Below, one piece after another: positions 22,476-32,686 of a stretch of DNA of 64,000 bases; the stretch's first letter is position 1, and the number at the start of each line of letters is the position of its first letter. Source of the stretch: Asterella californica. Its lineage: Eukaryota; Streptophyta; Marchantiopsida; Marchantiales; Aytoniaceae. The translations under genes and the position numbers were made by a program. The notes below the pieces were generated by a model, which did no database searches, had not been told where the DNA came from, and was given only the letters and a program-made list of their open reading frames with translations. The stretch covers positions 186,001-250,000 of the forward strand of contig JAYKYS010000016.1 in the NCBI GenBank assembly GCA_036924285.1, written 5' to 3'.

Positions 22476-24115
22476 TCTCTTGAGAACAGTAGAGGAGTGT
22501 GAGCAGATTCAAGTTGTAGATCCAAAACTTCAAATGCTGAAATGATTGAACTATCAAGAGATGAAGAGAGGAGGTAGTCTACTATGCTTGATCCAGAGGT
22601 AGAGACGTATGTTTTCATGTTAGAGCTAGGAAAACGGGATGTACCGTTCAAAATTTTCAAACTACAGATTGCTCCAAAAGTCAAGAAGTGTTCTTTCATG
22701 TCATTGGTGGATGTATCAAGAAGGCACGGGACCATGTAAGATCATCATCTTCTTCAAGAATAGGGGAGTGGTCAAGAGCATAGAATTGTGTGAATTGACA
22801 AGTGTGAACTCTAGCATTGAAATCTCTCACCACAAAGACCTTGCCCTTCTCTTGATATCTCAAAACATCAATAGAAAGACGATGGAAAGGTTTGCTTGTG
22901 CTACATGCTCTAGTCTGATAGATAGACATGTTCAAGGTGCAAAATAGCAGATTGGGATATAACATGCAGATCTACTTTCTCCACCAACTCGAATCCAATG
23001 ATATTGTCCACTCACGTCCTGAAGAACCACTTCAACAAGATGATGCAAATAAGATCTGACGTAAGTTGCAATACCTCCAAAACCACGTCCTTTATGTTGC
23101 TTGCGTTTGTTCCAAGTAGAGCCGATCAAAGTAAAACCATCCAACTCATGTACATTGTTTCCTTCATGTTCCAATGTCACCATCAAGTTGATGATATCAG
23201 CCTTGTTCCAAATTGATAAAGCGCTTGTGTACTTTGACTTAGTAAGCCCATGAATGTTCCACATAATAACTCTAAGGGTCAAAAATTGCTATTTGGAAAC
23301 ATCTCGTCTCCTTTGTGTGACAACAGCACATCCATCTCTTAAGAAAGCAATGAACCCTCCTTGTTGAGCCTCTTTTACCTTCACAAGCTCCTTCCGCTTG
23401 ACTTCAGCTTGTAACGGTGTGAGATCAAGATCCAACCAGATCTACCTCCCCTTCAAGACAGCTTTGTTAGCCATTGCTGTATCTCGTTGTGCCTGATCTG
23501 CAAACTTAGCCAATATTGCTCAAGTTGTGAGTCTTTTTGTCCTATACGATAAGCTTGAACTAGGACAGGCTTGTGAATACGTAACGTGTCAGCAAAAAAA
23601 GTGGTAGCTACTTCCTTGGTCTCCTCCTTCTCTAGCTCAGGTAAACCAGATATTCTCACATTCTTCACCCTTGAGAGTTGGTTCAACTTTTCATTCTCTT
23701 GCTCTTGAAAAAGAGAGACTTGAGCCGCCTTGGTAGCTTCAGCATAAGATTTCATCTTCATCTCCAACTTCTCCACTATTTCTTTGAAATTATCATTTAC
23801 CACCGCAGATTTCTCCTCAGCAGAAACAGCAGATGCTGAGAGTGTAGAAGAAATCTCTTTGATAGTTGTAGCAACAACGGTTTGCATGTTCTTCAAAGCA
23901 TGAACATCGCACACAACAGAAACAAGCTCACTCTTATGTGCTATGAGCTCTCGATGCAGATCTGCTACTTCAACGGATACTTCTTCCACCGCTGCCAACA
24001 CCTTATGAAGGAGTTGTTTAATCTCCTCCATCATCACCGAAGAACTACTTTCACAAATCAGCGAGCTAAGAGCACACCTCAACACCTCAATTCTCCTCAG
24101 ATCGTAACAAGATTT
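22476..24115 (-). mobile_element. LINE 5' half, inverted against copy K (copy L)
   Basis: Antisense segment with the endonuclease (22,476-23,275; blocks VIMWNIHGLTKSKY, GRGFGGIATYVRSYLHHLVE, ACYIPICYF and VVRDFNARV, in which the catalytic-block Gly is replaced by Arg), ORF1 (23,290-24,036, starting MMEEIKQLLHKVL) and part of one monomer (to 24,115). It forms a long inverted repeat with copy K, with the turning point near 22,475. It breaks at 24,115 in the middle of a monomer, where an LTR-like sequence starts. Confidence 0.88.
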
Positions 24116-24290
24116 GTGTCACGTCAGTTTGGCACCTCGGCTAGGTTGACCGAGTGCGAAGTGACGCATCCCGGTAAGGCCGTTAGTGCCGTCAAGGCGA
24201 GTTGGTGAGAGAGCTCACTAGGGGTATATTTCGCATGTAGGGCTTGGAGGCCTTAGTTCTTCGAGTTGAGTCTTCAAGCTCTAGGCTATG
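24116..24290. repeat. putative LTR fragment
   Basis: Starts TGTCACGTCAGTTTGG at 24,117 exactly where a LINE monomer is interrupted. It is unrelated to LINE sequence and runs to the truncated gypsy RT at about 24,290. The TG start and the position beside gypsy pol suggest an LTR end. The far end and any duplication could not be defined. Confidence 0.45.
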
Positions 24291-24908
24291 GTGGATAATC
24301 CCCACACATCCGTCTATCCGTGCATTGCCATACATATCCTTCTTGGCTGGCATAACTGTGGCAGATGCATACTCTCCATGCGACATCTCCACCAACCCAG
24401 CCTCCAACAAGTCTTGAGTCCGACTCTGGATCAAGGCTCTCTCCATGTCACTGTACCTGTAAGGACGTCGAAAGATTGACGTGTTGTTAGCCAAGTCGAT
24501 CCATATACCAGGTCCCTTCAAAGTACCCAAATCCTTCATACTGAAGGCAATACAATTCTTGTAGCTCTTCAAGAATCTTTGGACTCTTCGTCTCTCCTCT
24601 CCTATAAGCTTGGGTCCAATCTCCGGCTCTCAAGTATCCTCTGTCATCATGCTAGAGATAGAAGACGAAGTCGTTGACTGCTATCTTGTAGCCTCTGGAG
24701 CAGTTTCTTTCTGCTCACCACCAACAACCTCCACCGCTACTGCGCGTAAAACTTTTGCAGTTCTAGCCACAAGCTCCACAATCTCTCTTACGATATCCCA
24801 TGATGTCCAAGGATGACGAACTTCATACGCCTCGCCCCCAGCCTTTACCTCCACCGACTCGATAGACAAAGAGCTTAGAAGTGTCCGAGCAGTAACACCC
24901 GTCGATCG
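24290..24908 (-). pseudogene. Ty3/gypsy reverse transcriptase N-terminus and linker
   Basis: Antisense, in the same frame as the methyltransferase C-terminus upstream. After the methyltransferase comes a linker of about 75 codons that I do not recognise (includes VRHPWTSWDIVREIVEL), ending at a stop at 24,681. The pol region follows: PKLIGEERRRVQRFLKSYK, CIAFSMKDLGTLKGPGIWID, TSIFRRPYRYSDMERALIQ, LLEAGLVEMSHGEYASATVM and PAKKDMYGN. These are standard Ty3/gypsy blocks before the first RT catalytic Asp. The copy breaks at about 24,290, just before the GDYR block. Confidence 0.88.
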
Positions 24909-25805
24909 CATCCGACGCTGCTCAACCAATCCAAGGCTAACAATCCATGTCAAGCAATTCAAGTCCATTGCTTGACCCAATACTTGACGACGTGAAGCCT
25001 CCGACACCGAAGCTACTGCCGTCGTACTCGTAGCGAAACCCATCGTTCGCTCTCTCTCATCGGCATTGGGCTCCACCAACTGCCGTAATTGAGCATCCCA
25101 CACAAGCCCAAGTCATCCATCTCTGTAAGCATGTGACGCTGAAAAGCTTACCAAAGTGAGAAACGCTATCATGAGTCATCCCACTAGGTTCACCACTGCC
25201 ATGGGTGACCTATCGACGACTCTCACTACTTGAGATCGTCGTCTTGCATCCAAGATGCTATCAACCGTGAGATATGTTGATCGTCTTACTCCATCGTGTG
25301 CGCGCTTAAGCACCTCTCTCGGTAACAAGTTCGTCCACCACAACTGTGGACGATGTGCACGAGATCTTATTCTCGCTGCATCCAACAACACTGCTGGTCC
25401 AACCCAAGATCGCACTTGGTGCACACTCGTCATCATTTGTGTACGAGCATCATCCAACAAAGGAACGTTCTCCAAGATGTACGTTGGAGAATCCACTTGA
25501 TGCATCTGGAGATGTCGTAAGATCCGTAACATCTCCCAAAACATCCTAGATCGCGGGTCATGTAAACCCTAACCTCTCCCAGCACGCGTGTGACCTTGAC
25601 ATGATCATCCGGCTATCACCAAGTGAATGGTGCCAACAACCGTAAGATCCTACGCCCTCAGCAACAAAATATCTGACGGTAATACTTGCTGGTATCCTCT
25701 AACAGCTGATATGGACAACAACTCAAGATATCTCTGCATCAAACATGTCATATGTCGCAATGAGACGCGTCTCGCAATCTCATCTCTCTTCACATACAAA
25801 TATCT
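24909..25805 (-). pseudogene. retrotransposon-borne DNA cytosine-5 methyltransferase remnant
   Basis: Antisense remnant of a C5-DNA methyltransferase encoded upstream of, and in frame with, a gypsy reverse transcriptase. Seen in order: RYLYVKRDEIARRV (motif II region, usual acidic residue replaced by Lys), RGYQQVLPSDILLL, HLVIAG, then SCQGHTRAGRG with the catalytic Cys codon at 25,599-25,601 (motif IV), GLHDPRSRMFWEMLRIL, YILENVPLL (motif VI ENV, 25,464-25,472), LLDAARIRSRAHRPQLWWTN (motif VIII-like, close to the AHR...W.NL of DNMT3), a short target-recognition stretch, VEPNADERERTMGF (motif IX) and RRQVLGQAMDLN (motif X). Motif I is missing because the copy breaks at ~25,805. Four or more stops and at least one frameshift (near 25,110) make it inactive. 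It would methylate cytosine using S-adenosylmethionine. Retrotransposon methyltransferases are known from charophyte algae and dinoflagellates. Confidence 0.87.
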
Positions 25806-26514
25806 TAAACAGATAGGACACAAGTTTACTCAAGAGACACCCGAGCAGCTCCAGATGAGAGGAAGGGTGGTGATCCCCATCCACTCTCGTAAAGTCTATG
25901 AGGAGGTTGTCTCGTGCTTACAATCTCGTCCTCATCTGAGACTGGATAGTGGATGGAAGGATGCAATCTGTTGGTGTGGCTTTCGTCAAGAAGCAGAGGT
26001 GCACACCAAATACAAAACTATAACGAAGAAGATGAAACCAGTGACGACCCAGTTACCTGTTGACTCACAACAGCAGATGAAGTTAGCTGCTGTTGAGCTT
26101 GTACTGAGAGATCCTAAACAGATAGAACACAAGTTTACTCAAGAGACACTCGAGCAGCTCCAGATAAGAGGGGTTGTTTTCTTGACTGAAGTAGAGAAAC
26201 GAGCTTTCGAGCAGATGATAGTTAATCATGGTAAGGCATTTTCTTTCTCAGCTGAGGAGATTGGTTGTGTGGATCCTAGTGTGATAGCTCCGATGGTTAT
26301 CTTTATTGTTCCTCATGTACCTTAGGACTTTAAGCCCATTCCTCGTGCCTTGCTACCGAAGGTCATTGAGTTACTGAAGCAGAGGATGACAAGAGACAAG
26401 GATGCTCCGGCTACTGAAGAGGTTAGGCGGAGGAGAGTGATGATGATGAAGAACAGATAGAAGAATGAAGACGTTGGCACATGTCGGAGGATGTGCAGGT
26501 TTAGAGGGGCTGGA
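25806..26514 (+). pseudogene. second Ty3/gypsy family: protease-RT linker remnant
   Basis: Sense-strand pol fragment of a different gypsy family. It reads HTKYKTITKKMKPVTTQLP, KQIEHKFTQETLEQLQIRG, FLTEVEKRAFEQMIVNHGKA, FSFSAEEIGCVDPSVIAPM and VIFIVPHVP, then a stop where Trp is expected, then DFKPIPRALLPKVIELLK. This is the segment just before RT in elements of this type. The RT, RNase H and integrase are deleted: after ~26,400 it goes straight to the polypurine tract (26,502-26,514). The block KQIGHKFTQETPEQLQ at 25,806-25,866 is a partial duplicate of 26,113-26,170. Amino acids read upstream of 25,800 on this strand are only the shadow of the methyltransferase. Confidence 0.8.
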
Positions 26515-27440
26515 TGTCGTGATGTCAATCATTTCACATAGTAAATAATTCATCACTCTGTTAAGAGTTAGTCTCTCTGAGTGAAGTTAAGATCTCTGAG
26601 AAGTCAATTCTAGAGGATGTTATCTATTTTGAGTCCTAGTAGGTTGTTTACCATGTTGATAGAGTTTAAGCTCATGGGTTGTACTTACATGTCGCTCATG
26701 CATGCTTTCTAGCTTGTTTAAAGTTATCTTTCAAGTTTGCGTGTCATTTTACATGTCTTCGCTGCTGTGGAGAAGGATTACGAGGAAGTCAGTGCAGAGT
26801 CTGCCGAGACGAAGATGGCAAATATTTATCCTACTTTGATCAAACGTGCTTAAAACCTCTGAAATATAGTTGAATCTGCTCATTCCATTGATTTGTGATT
26901 TGTTATTAGCTCTATGTAAGAGATTCTAAAGTTATTTAGCAAATCATTTGATCTGTAAAGCATACGTTGTCGTAGTGCATGGCATTCCACATGATGAAAT
27001 GGAACTTCAGAAGACACTCAACTGGCATTTGTTCAAGAAGCTACGCTCTAGCTTATCAAGCTAGGCAAGAGCTATGCTGGGGCTATGCTTGGCAAGCTGT
27101 CCCTTAGCTTGTGTTGAAGTATCACCTTGAAGGGAGTGAAAGGTACCAGAATACGATGCTCGATGAGAAGAGTGACTTCATGTCTTCGGTTGTAAGAAAA
27201 GACGTTCTAGGTAATAGTTAGTACAAGTATTAAGTTATAAAAAATACGAAAGAGGGAAATCTGTCGATTCTTGCTCTTGACTCGATTTCATGATCTGATA
27301 GTGAGTGAGTAAGTGTTAGCGAGTACTATAGTTATGACTCCTCATTCACTAAAAACGGAGTTGTACAAAGAAGTTGGTGTAAGAAAAGCTAGTAAAGACT
27401 ATAGAGATACTTCTTTTAGAAATATGTACCAACTATATTT
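26515..27440 (+). repeat. putative 3' LTR and flank
   Basis: Begins TGTCGTGATGTC right after a purine-rich tract, as an LTR should. No end or partner LTR could be found, and the stretch has only short ORFs without recognisable domains. Part of it may be host DNA. Confidence 0.4.
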
Positions 27441-28390
27441 GCTTTTTGAATGAAAACAGAAGTCATCCCCGTGATAGTGCACCCACCTAGGAAGAAAGAT
27501 GTTTCCGGATCAAATCCTCTTGGCCTGTGTTTCCTATTCCGGCATGTTGGCCTCTTGGAAGGGAGTCTATGTTGGATATGCAGCCACGTCCTGCATATCT
27601 AGGGACGGGAGACCAATATCTTCTTTAATCGTGGGCTTCTTGACCTAAGCCTCCGCATGCCATCCTGGTTATAGCATGGAAGATACCTAGTGTACATATG
27701 AGAGGGAGGGTTGTAAGCTCTGTGAGGTGACCTCATAAGTGTTGGGACTTCGACCTATATTGGATGACTTATAACCAAGGTGGCATCAAGAGCATGGGAA
27801 ATTTTTAATAATCAAGGGCTCAGCTTGGCAGGGGGTCTGCTTGATTGTTACATAAATAATAAGAAAGGTCTAGCTTAGCAGGGAGCCTGCTTACCCGATA
27901 AGTATGTCTACTTATAAGGACCCTAGCTTAGCAGGGATGTTATGATTTGTCAAGACCCTAGTTTAGCAGAGATGTTAGTGTTCGAAGAAAACAGCCAACG
28001 TCGTGCGAAAAGAAAGTATTCTACTTTTTGTCCAGGAAGAAGCCTTCGAGGCGCACAGGAGAAGCCAGAGACTGAGAGGATCAATTTTCTGAAGGATTTC
28101 AGTGAGAAGGTTGCCATAGAGAGAAAAAATAAGAGTTAGGGAACTTGAATTTTATCTACTAGATTGTTTGGAGGTGAATCTGATGATCAGAGAACATCTA
28201 TTTGAGTGGAGGAGAAGACATGGAGTGAGAAGGTCAGATTTCTGAAAGATTTCAGTGCTGAAGTTGTTGCAAGGAGAGATACAAGACGTTGGGGGTTCAG
28301 ATCTTCATCAATTATAAACTTTTGAGGAGCAATCTGTTACTTGAGGAACGGGAGAACATCAGTTGAGTGATGATTGGCGGCTTGGGAGTG
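27441..28390 (+). repeat. degenerate LTR-element debris with short internal repeats
   Basis: TGGCATCAAGAGCATGG at 27,781-27,797 resembles the TGGTATCAGAGC primer-binding site (initiator tRNA-Met) of plant Copia elements, with changes. Four copies of a CTAGCTTAGCAGGGA-like phrase lie between about 27,818 and 27,970. A ~150-bp imperfect repeat (TTTCTGAAGGATTTCAGTG and its variant) occurs at about 28,085 and 28,240. A short frame at 27,942-28,139 has no recognisable product. Confidence 0.35.
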
Positions 28391-28925
28391 ATCTGTTGTG
28401 ATCAACGTAAGGAGGTCTTATTGAGTAGAGATCAATTGTCAAATTGACGTCTGCGGAAGACTATTAAGTGTCTCCGGAAGACAAATAAAGCATTTGGAGT
28501 TCAGATTTCTTCTATTTGTTGTGTCTGGAGGTGGATATGTCTTCTGGTGGCTGAGAACTGATCTTGTTGAGGAGTAAGTGATCTATAGTTAGAGTATAGT
28601 CTTTGTGAGAGGCTTCAGCCGTTGTAGACAAGCGGGTTGGCTCTTGTTTTCTTGTTCAATCCTTATCTCTCTCTCGCAATCGATCACAGTCAGAAGGCTC
28701 CTCTTCCTGAGACGGACTCTCCACGACAACGTGATCGTGATGGTTGATATTGTTACTTGATAGTTATTGGTTGGTATAAAGAGAAGTTTGAAGTATTGAA
28801 GACCGCATCAAAATATAGAAGTATTAATTTTGACCAAGACAATATTGTCACACCGTGGACTAAATTTCGGTGAGCTTTGGATCTTAGACAAACATAGTAG
28901 CCTGTTGGGTAGACAAGCATGCAAA
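28391..28925. other. no gene recognised
   Basis: No long frame, RNA gene or clear repeat. Nothing further can be said from the sequence. Confidence 0.4.
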
Positions 28926-29065
28926 ATCACCTTTCTCCGTCTTCAGATGAAGAAGGTGGCAGACTTAATTTATTACCTAACTTTTCTCATCTGAAAGGTT
29001 AGGTAATAAATTAAACTTTCTGATGAGAAGAGTCAGGTAATAAATTAATGTCATCCATACATTAA
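28926..29065. repeat. twin-hairpin dispersed repeat, copy 1
   Basis: A perfect 15-bp inverted repeat, AATTTATTACCTAAC at 28,967-28,981 and its complement at 28,998-29,012, with a weak inner stem. It is preceded by a second stem (CACCTTTCT ... AGAAGGTG, 28,928-28,958). The same pair of stems recurs further along this AT-rich region. Confidence 0.7.
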
Positions 29066-30030
29066 TGATTATTTGAGACCAGACCTCCTGCCTTAAGGTT
29101 CTGGAAGCACGGCAAGTCCTGCTATACGTATTGGTTTTCTCTGTTTCTCTCAGACTTACTCCAGATTTTTATTTAATATATAGATTTTTCTTTATAATTT
29201 AAACAGAAATATCATTAACACATGTGAAAAAGAAAAAAATCAAAAAGTATCCAAATAGTCGTTGAATCCATCTCAGTCTCTAGAACCAATCCATCGTCTC
29301 AATTTTCTTCCTCATATCCCGTTTGTCTCTTTCCTGGCTATCTTTGTGACTAGTTCGTTCGGGATGCGTTTGAGACATTCGAGTCCCATGAAAGTCAGCA
29401 GCTTTTTGGGCAGGACGGATGCCACAACGGAAAGAAGAAGGGCTAATGATTCGTTTTATCACAAAATAAAAGAGTTGGAATAAGTTAGAACAATTAAGAA
29501 ATAGGAAGAAAATTAAATACAGATGAATAACAAAAATAAGTAAATTAAATACATACAGACGAATCACAATATAGTCATGGGGTGATGACCGAGAAGGTGG
29601 AGACCGAAATTCAAATTTTAAATCTGCAATAACAAATTAGCTTAGGAAACATGCCATGAAGCATACTCCAGTACGACCGTATCCCAGGGAAGGGAAAGAT
29701 TCAAAACTGCGGATGACAAGGAGCAGTTCGAGCTTTCAGAAGTGCACGAGCACAAGAAGCAATCGCACGATCTGGGTTATTTAAACAATAATCTATCGGT
29801 GAAAAAGGCATCACCGACAAAGAAAATACAAAGTTAGAATAGATTTATGTTATAAGAAATATTATAACGGTTATATAAGTATTCTTGATTAAGTTTAATA
29901 AAAACAAAATATTAATTTAAATATTATATATTAGTTGTTCCAGGAAAACCAATAAATGGAGTGCAGGACTATGTGCTTCAGAGGGTACAAGTGCGAGAAT
30001 CTACTGGACCAAAACAATATATTCATAAAT
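29066..30030. other. AT-rich, no gene recognised
   Basis: Two overlapping short frames on opposite strands near 29,262-29,567 show no recognisable domain. The rest is AT-rich sequence without structure that I can name. Confidence 0.4.
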
Positions 30031-30150
30031 ACATTAATTTGTAACTTAACTCTTCTCGTTGAAAGAGTTAAATAATAAATTAAGCTTGAATAAGCAAGCA
30101 TCATGGAGAAAATAATTCATCATAAAGATTGGTTCCGATGAAGAAGGCAA
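30031..30150. repeat. twin-hairpin dispersed repeat, copy 2
   Basis: AACTCTTCTCGTTGAAAGAGTT stem near 30,056-30,077 flanked by ATTAATTT and AATAAATTAA, followed by GATTGGTTCCGATGAAGAAGG (30,127-30,147). Nearly the same phrase occurs at about 30,709. Confidence 0.6.
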
Positions 30151-30589
30151 AAATATACCTGCAACATGAACTTCAGTGGTCGGGGAACCGGAACTTCAAG
30201 ACAGAAAATTATCCAACGAAAATAAACAGAAATTGGTTTATTTTAATTATCTTTCAATTTTTTCGATTTTTCTAACAGGTTATTTGTCATCTTGTCAAAC
30301 TTGCAAAAAATCCAAGTGTACACCATTTCAACCCGACTTTTCAAAATTCCAGTCGGTTGATAATACAAAGGATGCCGGTTAGCTCCGATCGCTGATGAAC
30401 TTCTGGAAACAGTTGTCCCTTTGCTGTTATCGGAATATAGTTAATAGTAAATGAATTTTTATATTAAATTTAACTAATATATTTATATTTATAAATATTA
30501 GGTCAATCTGGATGAGGACATAATCCATAAAGAGAGAAAAACCCGCATGCGTTTCCAACTATATTTATCCAAGAAGTTGGAAATAAATA

Positions 30590-30740
30590 ACAGAAAAATT
30601 AAAAAGAAATTACCTAAGCCTTTCCAACAGAAAAGTTAGATAAAAAATTAAACCACATGCATATAACTCGGTAGAGGGTGATTATGCATGCCTAACTATC
30701 ATTATGAAGATTGGTTCCGGTGAAGAAGGAAAGTATGGAT
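30590..30740. repeat. twin-hairpin dispersed repeat, copy 3
   Basis: ACCTAAGCCTTTCC...GAAAAGTTAGATAAAAAATTA stem, then a GCATAT...GGGTGATTATGCATGC second stem, then GAAGATTGGTTCCGGTGAAG shared with copy 2. Confidence 0.55.
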
Positions 30741-32686
30741 GGAGCCCATATCGTGTAGATGTGTTCGGTCACAACTTTCTCCCTCCACCGAAAAAGCTCA
30801 AATATGTCAATCACGTAGACCTTCTTTTACGTAGCATATTATAATTCTTTTTATGCTTTTTTGCTCTTTGGTTTTCTCGTGCATAAGTCACATTTTTGGT
30901 GAAAAAGATAGAGGAATATTGGAACCAAAGGTCTCTAATTGATCCTTTTAAGTAGAATGGGATTTGACTAAGAATACTGAAGTCAGTTCGTAGGAAGAAC
31001 GACTAATTGTGACCTCGATGACAAGAGTAGGTTTGTGTTCAAGTTAAAATCCAGTAATAAATTAGAGACAGAATTGAATGTATATTAAATAGGCTCTAGG
31101 ATTCATTTCTTGATTTAAGTTCGAGTAGGATTTAACTTGGACAGAACTAGTTTAGATTTCAGTTTAAAATTAGTCTTGGTTTAGGTCTAGATTACTATTA
31201 GATAGATATGGACAAACTATCTTTATGGTTGGCATAGGGCAAATCTGAACATAGTATCTTGGAATAATTAGATATGTGACGAGTAGAAGAGTCTTTTATT
31301 ATGAATGATAAATATGCATCCGAAGCGAGTTGGAGAACCGCTTGGGTGGACCGCAACAAATAGTAGAATCCTGAACAAATTTCTAGGCAGGAAGTGGTAT
31401 GTTTACTGTCGCTAGGTAAATTCAAAATGACACTAAATGTGTATTTAAGTTGTATAAGGTTAGACATTAACATATATTATGAGTAGCTTAGGTTTTAAAG
31501 GCATAGTTCGTGTAAGAATATCATAAGTCAGTTTGAGAAGTAATTTCTTGTATCTGTTAGGAGAATTATGGTTAATCATTTAAAATCAAATATATCAAAC
31601 TATATGTAGAAACTATATATATATTGTAATTATATTCAGATTAATATATATTTAGATTCATCTACAAATATAGTATGTAATAGTCAAGCTGTACCTGATA
31701 ACTCAACATGATTAATATTCTATTTGTTTTAGACACTGGAAAAATATGATATTGATAGAATAAATCATGTTGAGCATTAAAACTGAGCGTATTCAAAATA
31801 TTTGAAACATGTAATACTTAATCAAGTTGGAGTCCTTTAAACTCTTCATAAAGTTGTAAATGATCAAATGAAAAAAGAAGATGTAATGTGAAATATGAAA
31901 AGTCAAGAACTCGAGTATTATAAGAAGGGAATACATGGAAAGATATACACGAGTAAAGTCTACAAAACAATTGGTATTAAATGGTACATAGGAAAACTGA
32001 ACATGGAGCCAAATACAGATAGACCTACATAATACAAATACAGAAGTTCTTGGCTTCTGCCAAGAACTCTCTGTTCCACAATTTGGAGAACGTGAGGTAA
32101 GGAATCTTCATGTTTTGAAAAATTTTGAATGTGATCTTGAGTTTTTATTTGTTTTCGTCTGAATCTGCGCTGGCTAATGTACTTTTTATGTATTAGTTTC
32201 TTGTTGCTCTTATAGTGAATATTCTGTTTTCAGTTTCATTTGTAGTTTCTCAGAAGCTTATGAGAACACATACATGCAACTTAACTTTTTAAGTTCAGTG
32301 TTAATTTAGCGCTATGATGAATGTTTTACTTTTACATAGCTTCAGATAGTGAATGTTGTAGCTTTCTGTACCTTTACCTTCTTGTTTCTATAGAACTGAG
32401 AATGTTATCATTTGAGTCTACACTGATAATTTTATCTAGTTTCTTGTTGCTCTTATAGATAAATTTTTATTGTTAGTTTCATTTCCAGTTCCTAAGAAGT
32501 TTAGGAGTAAGTAGATACATACTTGTCACTGTTAATTCAGCACTGTGGGGAATGCTGTACCTTTACGTGGCTTCAGATACCTTTACATAGCTTATTTCTG
32601 TAACTCTTGATAGTACGTAACACATCTTGTAGTGAGTGTTAACATTTGCAAAGTGAATGTTAGTTTAGAGAGTAGTAGTCTGAGAG
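30741..32686. other. AT-rich, no gene recognised
   Basis: No coding potential. It precedes the hAT transposase and probably includes its 5' non-coding end, but no terminal inverted repeat was found. Within 32,200-32,600 the phrase TTTCTTGTTGCTCTTATAG recurs (about 32,199 and 32,440), followed by CAGTTTCATTT-like sequence, a sign of a small internal duplication. Confidence 0.4.

Noticed and set aside
25627..25800. N-terminal part of the plus-strand frame at 25,627
   Set aside because: Its minus strand encodes methyltransferase motifs in a continuous frame. The plus reading is a shadow until KQIGHKF at about 25,806.
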